Below, in pieces: positions 20,633 to 28,033 of a stretch of 64,000 nucleotides of DNA (its first letter is position 1; every line of letters begins with the position of its first letter). The stretch is from Marinobacter salicampi (GTDB taxonomy: Bacteria > Pseudomonadota > Gammaproteobacteria > Pseudomonadales > Oleiphilaceae). Made by a program: the position numbers and the translations under genes. The stretch lies in assembly GCF_011074795.1 (NCBI RefSeq), contig NZ_JAAMPF010000027.1:1-64000 (forward strand), given 5' to 3'. The notes beneath the pieces were generated by a model. The model searched no databases, had not been told where the DNA came from, and was given only the letters and a program-made list of their open reading frames with translations.

Positions 20633-21715
20633 CTATGCCCGTTGGGGCTGGCCAAACATCTGTTTCATGCCGGTCATGTTCGGGTTATGTACAACTCCTC
20701 TCTCAGTGACGATGGCATCTATCAGGCTTGCGGGCGTGACATCAAAAACCGGATTAAAGACATCAACCCCTTCCGGCGCAATGGCTGTGCCACGGATTTC
20801 CCGAAGCTCCAGCCCCTCCCTCTCCTCGATCGGAATCTCTTTTCCGGACGCCAGGCTCATGTCCACTGTGCTGGACGGCGCCACGACCATGAAGCGCACC
20901 TTGTGGTGACGCGCCAGTACAGCCAGGCTGTAGGTGCCAATCTTATTGGCAACGTCTCCATTTGCGGTAATCCGGTCTGCACCCACCACAACCCACTTCA
21001 CCTCGTTCTGGTTGAGGATCCAGCCTGCGGCACCGTCCGCATTTAGAGTCACCGGAATATTGTCGCGCATAAGCTCCCAGGCAGTCAGCCTGCTGCCCTG
21101 GAGCCAGGGCCGGGTTTCGTCCGCAAACACTCGCTTTAGCCGCCCCGCTTCGTGCAGCCGCCGGATCACACCCAGCGCTGTGCCATAGCCACCGGTAGCG
21201 AGGGCGCCGGTGTTGCAATGGGTGAGAACAGAGAAAGGCGTCTTGTCGTCCATGATATCCAAGGCATGCCCGGCCATGGCCAGATTGGCCTTGATATCAT
21301 CCTCATGAATCTGGATCGCGCCTTCGGCCAATCGGCCTATGGCGTTGGCCTGGGTATCGCACCCCGCCAGAATGTCGGACATAAAATTCAGCGCCCAGAA
21401 CAGGTTAACTGCGGTCGGCCGTGATTCGGCCAGGGCGTTTATTCCCGCTTCTATATCCTGGCGCCATCGATCCCTACCGGCCCCTCTGGCAGCCAGCGCG
21501 ACGCCGTACGCAGCGCTTATACCGATGGCTGGGGCGCCTCTTACCACCATCTCCCGAATGCTGCGCGCCACTTCGAGGGCACTGCCGTGGGACAGCCAAC
21601 GTTCCTCGTTAGGCAGCAGTCGCTGGTCAAGCAATTCAAGGGTATCACCGTGCCACTTCATGGCGACGGTTCCTAATGAACGTTTGCTGGCAGAATCAGC
21701 TTGGGTTCCGGACAT
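20633..21715 (-). CDS. mtnA: Methylthioribose-1-phosphate isomerase
   Basis: A 360-residue enzyme of methionine salvage that converts 5-methylthioribose-1-phosphate to methylthioribulose-1-phosphate. Diagnostic motifs are [15 protein letters not shown] near residue 60, the catalytic-cysteine region [19 protein letters not shown] near 165, and [18 protein letters not shown] near 245. ATG 21715 has GGAG upstream. The divergent neighbour encodes a methylthioadenosine deaminase-type amidohydrolase, an arrangement known from Pseudomonas, where MTA is deaminated before phosphorolysis. No other mtn genes are in this window. Confidence 0.95.
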   Translation of the reverse strand: MSGTQADSASKRSLGTVAMKWHGDTLELLDQRLLPNEERWLSHGSALEVARSIREMVVRGAPAIGISAAYGVALAARGAGRDRWRQDIEAGINALAESRPTAVNLFWALNFMSDILAGCDTQANAIGRLAEGAIQIHEDDIKANLAMAGHALDIMDDKTPFSVLTHCNTGALATGGYGTALGVIRRLHEAGRLKRVFADETRPWLQGSRLTAWELMRDNIPVTLNADGAAGWILNQNEVKWVVVGADRITANGDVANKIGTYSLAVLARHHKVRFMVVAPSSTVDMSLASGKEIPIEEREGLELREIRGTAIAPEGVDVFNPVFDVTPASLIDAIVTERGVVHNPNMTGMKQMFGQPQRA

Positions 21716-21871
21716 TCATTCAACTCCGCTCAGGTCAATTAATGGTGGCATTATACTGATTTTACCCACCGGGGTGGCCGCCCCGGAGGTGGCTCGCTAT
21801 ACTTTCCTGCCACTCTGGACCGTCCCCATTCAGGAAAGGCGACCCGGTAACAGGACCTTAAGGCTCAAGGC

Positions 21872-23212
21872 ATGACTGCAGATACTATTGTGGCGGTTGA
21901 TACCCGCATCAATGCCCGCTGGCTAATTCCTATCGAACCTGCCGGCACTGTGCTCGACCATCAGGCTCTGCTGATCCAGGCGGATCGCATTGTAGCCGTG
22001 GTCTCGCAACAGGAAGCCGATAAAGCCTACCGTGCCAGGGAAACGGTCAACCTAAGTACACACGTGCTTATGCCGGGGTTGATCAACATGCATGGCCATG
22101 CCGCAATGTCCCTATTCCGGGGGCTTGCGGACGATCTTCCTCTGATGACCTGGCTGAACGATCACATCTGGCCGGCAGAGGGCAGGTTCGTTGACGCCCG
22201 TTTCATTACCGACGGCACCCAACTGGCCATGGCGGAAATGCTGCGCACCGGGACCACTTGCTTTTCGGATATGTATTTCTTTCCGGAGGTGGTGGCCCAG
22301 GCGGCTCATGATACCGGCATGCGGGCCCAGGTGTGTTTCCCGCTGATGGACATGCCCACCATGTGGGGCAGCGGCCCTGACGAGTATCTGGCTAAAGGGC
22401 GGGAGCTGATCGCGCAATGGCAGGGCGATCCGAGAATCATGCCGGCAATCGGTCCCCATGCTCCCTATACCGTCTCCGATGGCCCGCTCGAGAAAGCCAT
22501 CGCCCTGGCCGCAGAGACTGATGCCCGGATACAACTGCATCTCCACGAAACCGCCTTTGAGGTCGCCGACGCCCTGGAACGGTCCGGCCAGCGCCCACTC
22601 ACCCGTCTTGCTGAACTGGGACTGCTTGGCCCCGGTACCCAGTGCGTCCATATGACCCAGATAGACGACGAGGATATCCGTCATCTGCAGGAGACCGGCG
22701 CCCATGTTATCCATTGTCCTGAGTCCAATCTGAAACTGGCCAGCGGGCTGTGTCCTGTTGAGCGCCTGCTGCGCGAAGGCATCAATGTAGCCATTGGCAC
22801 CGACGGGGCAGCCAGCAATAATAACCTTGACCTGTTCGGTGAACTGGGCACAGCGGCCATGATTGCCAAGGTGGTTGCCAGTGACGCCTCGGCCCTGTCC
22901 GCTCACACCGCACTTGCGATGGCTACCATCGATGGCGCCCGCGCCCTGGGTCGTGACCATGAGCTGGGCTCCCTTGTGGCCGGCAAACTGGCGGATGTGA
23001 TTGCCATCGACATGAGTGATCCGTTCATCCAGCCGGTCTACGACCCGGCTTCACATCTTGTTTACAGCAACCACGGGCGCCAGGTCAGCCATAGCTGGAT
23101 CGCCGGCGTGCCCCAGCTTCAGGAAGGCCGGCTCACCCGAATAGACGTGGCTGACCTGATGCTGCGTGTCGCCGATTGGGCCGACCGCATCCGGGCCAGT
23201 GAGTCCGGGTGA
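21872..23212 (+). CDS. mtaD: TRZ/ATZ-family amidohydrolase, probable 5-methylthioadenosine/S-adenosylhomocysteine deaminase
   Basis: A 446-residue metal-dependent amidohydrolase. The metal-binding HxH is in MPGLINMHGHAAMSLFRG (about residues 68-85). Further ligands are in IQLHLHETAFEV and THVIHCPESNLKLASG, and the catalytic Asp is in VAIGTDGAASNNNLDLFGE. The Pseudomonas orthologue beside mtnA and ubiG deaminates methylthioadenosine to methylthioinosine, and the same neighbourhood here supports that role. Adenosylhomocysteine activity is possible. It starts the plus-strand series mtaD-ubiG-MupP-yciK, although 100 bases and a tandem repeat separate it from ubiG. Confidence 0.88.
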   Translation: MTADTIVAVDTRINARWLIPIEPAGTVLDHQALLIQADRIVAVVSQQEADKAYRARETVNLSTHVLMPGLINMHGHAAMSLFRGLADDLPLMTWLNDHIWPAEGRFVDARFITDGTQLAMAEMLRTGTTCFSDMYFFPEVVAQAAHDTGMRAQVCFPLMDMPTMWGSGPDEYLAKGRELIAQWQGDPRIMPAIGPHAPYTVSDGPLEKAIALAAETDARIQLHLHETAFEVADALERSGQRPLTRLAELGLLGPGTQCVHMTQIDDEDIRHLQETGAHVIHCPESNLKLASGLCPVERLLREGINVAIGTDGAASNNNLDLFGELGTAAMIAKVVASDASALSAHTALAMATIDGARALGRDHELGSLVAGKLADVIAIDMSDPFIQPVYDPASHLVYSNHGRQVSHSWIAGVPQLQEGRLTRIDVADLMLRVADWADRIRASESG

Positions 23213-23231
23213 GGACAGCCTTCGTATTCCC

Positions 23232-23293
23232 AGTACCTTTTATTGATTATTACCTTTTATTGATTAGTACCTTTTGAATAGTACCTTTTGATC
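23232..23293 (+). repeat. Short tandem repeat upstream of ubiG
   Basis: Four tandem units begin with AGTACCTTTT or ATTACCTTTT. Two 17-base units (AGTACCTTTTATTGATT, ATTACCTTTTATTGATT) are followed by two 14-base units. It ends 20 bases before the ubiG ATG, so a change in copy number would alter the leader of ubiG. Confidence 0.8.
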
Positions 23294-23312
23294 GAACAAG
23301 GCGGACAGACAC

Positions 23313-24026
23313 ATGAGCAACCACAACGTAGACCATAACGAAATTGCCAAGTTCGACGCCCTGGCCAGTCGCTGGTGGGACCCGACCAGTGAGTTCAAGC
23401 CCCTGCATGATATTAACCCGCTGCGGCTGAACTATATCGACGAGCGCGCGCCGCTGGCAGGAAAAAAGGTGCTTGACGTCGGTTGCGGTGGTGGACTGCT
23501 CTCAGAAGGCATGGCACGCAGGGGTGCCCACGTCACCGGCATCGACATGGGCGAGGCACCACTGGCTGTGGCAAAACTGCACAGCCTGGAGTCCGGCATT
23601 ACCGTCGATTACAGACAGACCACCATAGAAGCACTGGCGGGTGACCCGGAGCAGGCTGGGAGCTACGACGTGGTTACCTGTCTTGAAATGCTGGAGCATG
23701 TACCCGACCCGGCGTCTGTAATTAGTGCCTGTGCCGCCATGCTCAAGCCAGGCGGCGTGATGTTCGTATCCACCATCAACCGCAATCCCAAGTCATTCGT
23801 GTTTGCCATTATTGGCGCCGAGTACGTGCTGGGACTGCTCCCCAAGGGTACCCACGAATGGCGCAAGTTTATCCGGCCGTCAGAAATGGCGGACCACCTT
23901 CGGCATGCCGGGCTTGTAGTCCGGGAACTGACAGGGATGACCTACAACCCGATCACTAAGGTCTATCGTCTTGGTCGTGATGTGGATGTGAACTATATGA
24001 TGTTCGCCACGTTCGATAACCAATGA
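23313..24026 (+). CDS. ubiG: Ubiquinone biosynthesis O-methyltransferase
   Basis: A 237-residue SAM-dependent methyltransferase that performs both O-methylations of ubiquinone synthesis. SAM motif I is [18 protein letters not shown] near residue 55. The family N terminus [19 protein letters not shown] is typical. The later motifs [13 protein letters not shown] and [20 protein letters not shown] are conserved in UbiG. ATG 23313 has an AAGGCGGA ribosome site. It is followed by the phosphatase gene after 25 bases. The upstream leader contains an unusual tandem repeat. Confidence 0.96.
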   Translation: MSNHNVDHNEIAKFDALASRWWDPTSEFKPLHDINPLRLNYIDERAPLAGKKVLDVGCGGGLLSEGMARRGAHVTGIDMGEAPLAVAKLHSLESGITVDYRQTTIEALAGDPEQAGSYDVVTCLEMLEHVPDPASVISACAAMLKPGGVMFVSTINRNPKSFVFAIIGAEYVLGLLPKGTHEWRKFIRPSEMADHLRHAGLVVRELTGMTYNPITKVYRLGRDVDVNYMMFATFDNQ

Positions 24027-24051
24027 TCCGCGACGGGACATACCGAGCTTT

Positions 24052-24726
24052 ATGAGCCTCCCACCGATTGCCGTGCTGTTTGACCTGGACGGTACGCTGC
24101 TGGATACCGCTCCGGATTTCGTCCGTTGCCTTAATCAGCTCAGAGCCGAGCTGGCCATGGAGCCACTGCCGGAGGCCCTACTGCGCCGGTCCGTTTCCAA
24201 CGGTGCACGGGCCATGATTCAGGCCGGCTTCAACCTGGAGCCGGGCGACCTGGACTATGCCGGTCGGCACAGCGCCTTTCTGGACCTCTATGAAGCCGAA
24301 ATTGCGCGGGAAACCCGGCTTTTTCCTGCCATGGATGAGGTACTGCACTGGCTGGAAGTGAACCAGATCCCTTGGGGCATAGTCACCAACAAGCCGGTGC
24401 GGTTCACCACACCGCTGCTGGCCGCACTGGCACTGGATCAGCGGTGTCAGGTGGTTGTCTGCCCCGAGCATGTCACCCGGCGCAAGCCCCATCCGGAGTC
24501 GATGTTCCTTGCCTGCCGTAGCCTGGGGACGGACCCGGGCGCAAGTTTCTACGTAGGCGATCACCTGCGGGACATTGAGGCCGGTCGCCAGGCCGGCATG
24601 ACCACCATTGCCGCTCGGTACGGCTACATAGAGTCACCTGAGGAGGTGGTCTCCTGGCAGGCGGACCATGTGGTGGACTCGGCGGCTGAATTGGCGGAGC
24701 TGCTGCACAGCCTTATAAAGATCTGA
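24052..24726 (+). CDS. HAD phosphatase, Gph/MupP type (probable MurNAc-6-phosphate phosphatase)
   Basis: A 224-residue HAD hydrolase. Motif I is VLFDLDGTLLDTAPDF (nucleophile D11), motif II is IVTNKP, Lys motif III lies in RRKPHPESM, and motif IV is YVGDHLRDIEAGRQAGM. By sequence alone it would be called phosphoglycolate phosphatase. The gene directly after ubiG in Pseudomonas is MupP, the N-acetylmuramate-6-phosphate phosphatase of the anhydromuropeptide recycling route, and the order here (mtaD, ubiG, HAD, yciK) is the same. I therefore favour MupP, but the assignment rests on synteny. Confidence 0.85.
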   Translation: MSLPPIAVLFDLDGTLLDTAPDFVRCLNQLRAELAMEPLPEALLRRSVSNGARAMIQAGFNLEPGDLDYAGRHSAFLDLYEAEIARETRLFPAMDEVLHWLEVNQIPWGIVTNKPVRFTTPLLAALALDQRCQVVVCPEHVTRRKPHPESMFLACRSLGTDPGASFYVGDHLRDIEAGRQAGMTTIAARYGYIESPEEVVSWQADHVVDSAAELAELLHSLIKI

Positions 24727-24801
24727 AAAATCAGACCTGATTCTCGGTTAGCCAGGGGTTACAATAGGCTTTTCAGAAGCATCGAATACCGGAGACTGTG
24801 T

Positions 24802-25590
24802 ATGCACGATTATAAGGCGCCGCCGGCGCTGCTCAAGGACCGGATTATCATGGTCACCGGTGCCGGCAGCGGAATCGGACGCACAGCCGCGAAAACGTTC
24901 GCCGCCTATGGCGCCACGGTGATTTTGCTGGGACGGACCATCAGCAAACTCGAATCCCTGTATGACGAAATCGAAGACGCGGGTTATCCCAAGCCTGCCA
25001 TCGTTCCCCTGAATCTGGAAGGCGCGGCAGTGAAGGACTACGAAGAGATGGCCATGACTATCGAGGATAACTTTGGCCGCCTGGACGGATTGCTCCACAA
25101 TGCCGGCCTGTTGGGACAACTGACACCGGTCGAGCTGAGTTCACCTGAGACCTGGTCCCAGGTAATGCAGGTGAATGTCACTGCTCCCTATCTATTGACC
25201 CGGGCGCTCATTCCGCTGCTGCGTCAGTCTGACGACGCCTCGGTAATTTTTACTTCGTCCAGTGTAGGTCGCAAGGCCCGGGCGTACTGGGGGGCCTATG
25301 CAGTGTCGAAGTTCGCACTGGAAGGCCTGAGCCAGTTGGTGGCCGACGAGCTGGATGATGAACGGCACAATGTCAGGGTGAACAGCCTGAATCCGGGGGC
25401 AACCCGAACCAATATGCGTTCCCATGCCTACCCGGCAGAGAACCCAAACCAGAATCCGACGCCGGAAGCCATAATGCCCAGCTACCTGTACCTGATGGGA
25501 CCGGCCAGCAAAGGCATCACGGGAGGCCAGTTCGATGCGCAGCCCAAGGGTGCGACCAAAGCCATGCATCCAGGCCAGCAGGATCTCTGA
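24802..25590 (+). CDS. yciK: YciK-family short-chain oxidoreductase
   Basis: A 262-residue classical SDR. The dinucleotide loop is VTGAGSGIGRTAAKTF near residue 18, NNAG appears as HNAGLLG, and the catalytic pair is Y..K in WGAYAVSKFALEGL, preceded by TSSSVG. Family members are annotated as YciK oxidoreductases; the substrate is unknown. ATG 24802 has GGAG upstream. It shares one base (TGATG) with the following glutaredoxin-like gene, so the two are coupled. It forms the end of the conserved ubiG-MupP-yciK series. Confidence 0.9.
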   Translation: MHDYKAPPALLKDRIIMVTGAGSGIGRTAAKTFAAYGATVILLGRTISKLESLYDEIEDAGYPKPAIVPLNLEGAAVKDYEEMAMTIEDNFGRLDGLLHNAGLLGQLTPVELSSPETWSQVMQVNVTAPYLLTRALIPLLRQSDDASVIFTSSSVGRKARAYWGAYAVSKFALEGLSQLVADELDDERHNVRVNSLNPGATRTNMRSHAYPAENPNQNPTPEAIMPSYLYLMGPASKGITGGQFDAQPKGATKAMHPGQQDL

Positions 25591-25841
25591 TGGAACTGGT
25601 GTTCTACACAACATCTCACTGTCAGCTGTGCGAGCTGGCTGAAGCCTTGCTGGTCCATACGCCCCTGCCGGAACCGATTCCGGTTGATGCGATCGACATC
25701 GCCCAGTCAGAGTCACTGGTTGCCACTTATGGCACGCGCATACCCGTACTGAAACGCACGGATACCGGAGCTGAGCTCGACTGGCCTTTCGACCAGACAC
25801 AGTTGCTTGCGTTTTTGGCTCCCTCGGATGCCTCCGGCTGA
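25590..25841 (+). CDS. Glutaredoxin family protein (DUF836 type)
   Basis: An 83-residue thioredoxin-fold protein with the redox pair CQLC at residues 11-14 (YTTSHCQLCELAEALL) and the cis-Pro segment TRIPVLKRTD. Members of this short family are annotated glutaredoxin-like; partners are unknown. Its ATG overlaps the stop of yciK by one base, showing translational coupling. It is 78 bases before yaaA. Confidence 0.88.
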   Translation: MELVFYTTSHCQLCELAEALLVHTPLPEPIPVDAIDIAQSESLVATYGTRIPVLKRTDTGAELDWPFDQTQLLAFLAPSDASG

Positions 25842-25919
25842 TCCACGCCCTGGATCAGGCGTAAATCCCATACAAGCCCAACCGGCGCTACCTTAAAAGT
25901 TGAGTGAGGAACACCTGCC

Positions 25920-26690
25920 ATGCTGATGGTTATTTCACCTGCCAAGACCCTGGATTACGAAAGCCCGCTGGCCACCCGGACCTACACCCAGCCGGCCTTT
26001 CTGGGTGACTCCCGGGAGCTCATTGATCAGCTCAAGGAGCTGGAACCCCATCAGGTAAGTAATCTTATGGGCATCAGTGACAAGCTCGGTCAGCTGAACG
26101 CCGAGCGCTTTGGTCAGTGGCACACACCATTTTCTCTGGAGAATGCAAGGCAGGCGGTGCTCGCCTTCAAGGGAGACGTCTACACCGGCCTGGATGCGAG
26201 CAGTTTCGATGAAAACGACTTTGACTTTGCGCAGAAACACCTGCGTATCCTGTCAGGGCTCTATGGAATTCTTCGCCCCCTGGACCTGATCCAACCTTAC
26301 CGCCTGGAAATGGGCACCAAATTTGAGAACAACCGCGGCAAAGACCTCTACGCCTTCTGGGGCGAGTCATTGACCCATACGCTAAATGAAGCTCTTAGCC
26401 AGGATGACGGCGTACTGGTAAACCTTGCCTCCAACGAATACTACAAGAGTATCAAGCCAAGGAAGCTCGACGCCCGTGTTGTCACACCCCAGTTCAAGGA
26501 CTGGAAGAATGGCCAATACAAGATGATCAGTTTCTACGCCAAGAAAGCCCGGGGCCTTATGTGCCGTTTCGCCATCCAGAACCGCATAACCCAGGTCGCT
26601 GACCTGCAGGGTTTTGATCTGGAAGGTTACGCCTATAATCCTGAACAGTCTGAAGGCGACCAGTGGGTATTTCTGCGTAAACAGGACTGA
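25920..26690 (+). CDS. yaaA: Peroxide stress protein YaaA
   Basis: A 256-residue UPF0246/DUF328 protein. The family start is [16 protein letters not shown] and the middle motif is [33 protein letters not shown]. The end is the usual [20 protein letters not shown]. In E. coli YaaA limits intracellular iron during hydrogen peroxide stress and has DNA-binding properties. GAGGAA lies upstream of ATG 25920. No OxyR site was recognised. Confidence 0.95.
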   Translation: MLMVISPAKTLDYESPLATRTYTQPAFLGDSRELIDQLKELEPHQVSNLMGISDKLGQLNAERFGQWHTPFSLENARQAVLAFKGDVYTGLDASSFDENDFDFAQKHLRILSGLYGILRPLDLIQPYRLEMGTKFENNRGKDLYAFWGESLTHTLNEALSQDDGVLVNLASNEYYKSIKPRKLDARVVTPQFKDWKNGQYKMISFYAKKARGLMCRFAIQNRITQVADLQGFDLEGYAYNPEQSEGDQWVFLRKQD

Positions 26691-26715
26691 TCCCGGCGCT
26701 TCCCAATCCCGCTAC

Positions 26716-26741
26716 CCTGGCCCGGCCTGAGCCGAGCCAGG
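26716..26741. terminator. GC hairpin between yaaA and the DUF2788 gene
   Basis: CCTGGC...GCCAGG with an inner GGC/GCC stem 26 bases past the yaaA stop. There is no T-run, so its action as a terminator is uncertain. Confidence 0.3.
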
Positions 26742-26779
26742 CGATTGCCTGACCATGACCCGGAGACCAGGAGTTCTGA

Positions 26780-26980
26780 ATGAGTGAAGCCGTTTTTGCC
26801 GAAATCGCCATGGGCGTATTCCTGACCGTGCTGATCGGGTTCATGGGCTTTATCGTCTGGGACCTGGCCAAAAAGTCAAAAGCAGGACGTTTTGGCACCC
26901 TCCTGCTCTTTATTGTTCTGGGAGCAGGCGTGCTAGGCTTCGTCATCAAGACCGTGCTGGTTGAGGTGATGAACCTGTAG
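26780..26980 (+). CDS. DUF2788 small membrane protein
   Basis: Sixty-six residues with two predicted transmembrane helices (about 8-27, IAMGVFLTVLIGFMGFIVWD, and 38-58, FGTLLLFIVLGAGVLGFVIK). They are separated by a short basic loop, KKSKAGR, which suggests a cytoplasmic hairpin loop. It matches the DUF2788 family of gammaproteobacteria. AGGAG precedes the ATG. No function is known. It lies between yaaA and rdgC with separate spacers, so co-transcription is unclear. Confidence 0.85.
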   Translation: MSEAVFAEIAMGVFLTVLIGFMGFIVWDLAKKSKAGRFGTLLLFIVLGAGVLGFVIKTVLVEVMNL

Positions 26981-27082
26981 TCGCCTTGGCCGCGACCATC
27001 AGGCACTGCTACTGACACAACATTCTGTACACTTTTACATCATCCTTCGTCATCAACACCATCATTAAGGATTAATACCTCC

Positions 27083-28021
27083 ATGTGGTTTCGCAACGCC
27101 CGCGTTTTCCGTTTTACCAAACCTTTTGACATTACTGCCGAGGCACTTGAAGAGCAGCTTCAGCAAGACGCATTCAAGCCCTGCGGCCCCCAGGAAACCT
27201 CGCGCCAGGGCTGGGTTGCGCCCCTGGGCAAGCACGGTGAGCAGCTGGTTCACAGCGCCAACGGCTACCACTTAATCGCCCTTCGCAAAGAGGAAAAGCT
27301 ATTGCCGGGCGCGGTCGTCAAGGAGCTGGTCGCAGAGAGAGTGGAAGCCATCGAGGCCGAGCAGATGCGCAAGATTCCCAAGAAGGAAAAAGACGAAATA
27401 AAGGAGCAGGTGCTGCTGGAGATGTTGCCCCAGGCCTTTTCCAAGAATCGCCGTTGCTACGCTTATCTGGCGCCAAAAGATGGCGTCCTGGTGGTGGATG
27501 CAGGCTCAGCCAAGCAGGCCGAAGACCTCGCCTCCAGCCTTCGCAAATCCATTGGCTCCCTGCCCGTGCGGCCGCCGGTCGTTGAGCAGGCGCCGGCGTT
27601 CACCTTCACCGGCTGGCTGAACGAAACCATCGACCTGCACCCCACTCTGGCTCTGGGCGACGAATGTGAGCTGAAAGATACCGGTGAAGATGGCGGGGTT
27701 GTGCGCTGCAAAGGGCTCGACCTGCAAGGTGATGAAATCCGCAATCACCTCAACGCCGGCATGCAGGTCACCAAGCTTTCCGTCACCTGGGATGACAACC
27801 TGTCGTTCGTACTCGATGAAGAACTTGGTATCCGCCGCCTAAAATTCGGGGATACGCTGCAGGAAAAGCTGGATGACGTGGATGCCGACGATGCCGCCGC
27901 CCGCTTTGACGCCGCTTTTGCGCTGATGACCCTGGAGCTCGCCCGCCTGATTCCTGGCCTGCTGGAAGCCCTCGGAGGCGAGGACCGCAGCGCCATTATT
28001 GACGAGGCGGACGCGGCCTGA
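27083..28021 (+). CDS. rdgC: Recombination-associated protein RdgC
   Basis: A 312-residue nucleoid-associated DNA-binding ring protein that modulates RecA. The family start MWFRNARVFRFTKPFDI and the segment SRQGWVAPLGKHGEQLVHSANGYHLIALR are diagnostic. Length fits the family (about 303 in E. coli). AAGGA is upstream of ATG 27083. It is convergent with the Pat-type gene, whose end lies 12 bases away. recX is also in this window but 16 kb off. Confidence 0.95.
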   Translation: MWFRNARVFRFTKPFDITAEALEEQLQQDAFKPCGPQETSRQGWVAPLGKHGEQLVHSANGYHLIALRKEEKLLPGAVVKELVAERVEAIEAEQMRKIPKKEKDEIKEQVLLEMLPQAFSKNRRCYAYLAPKDGVLVVDAGSAKQAEDLASSLRKSIGSLPVRPPVVEQAPAFTFTGWLNETIDLHPTLALGDECELKDTGEDGGVVRCKGLDLQGDEIRNHLNAGMQVTKLSVTWDDNLSFVLDEELGIRRLKFGDTLQEKLDDVDADDAAARFDAAFALMTLELARLIPGLLEALGGEDRSAIIDEADAA

Positions 28022-28033
28022 ACTGAACCCGGC

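Noticed and set aside
23232..23293. CRISPR-like array
   Set aside because: The units are 14-17 bases, directly abutting, with no spacers and no cas genes.
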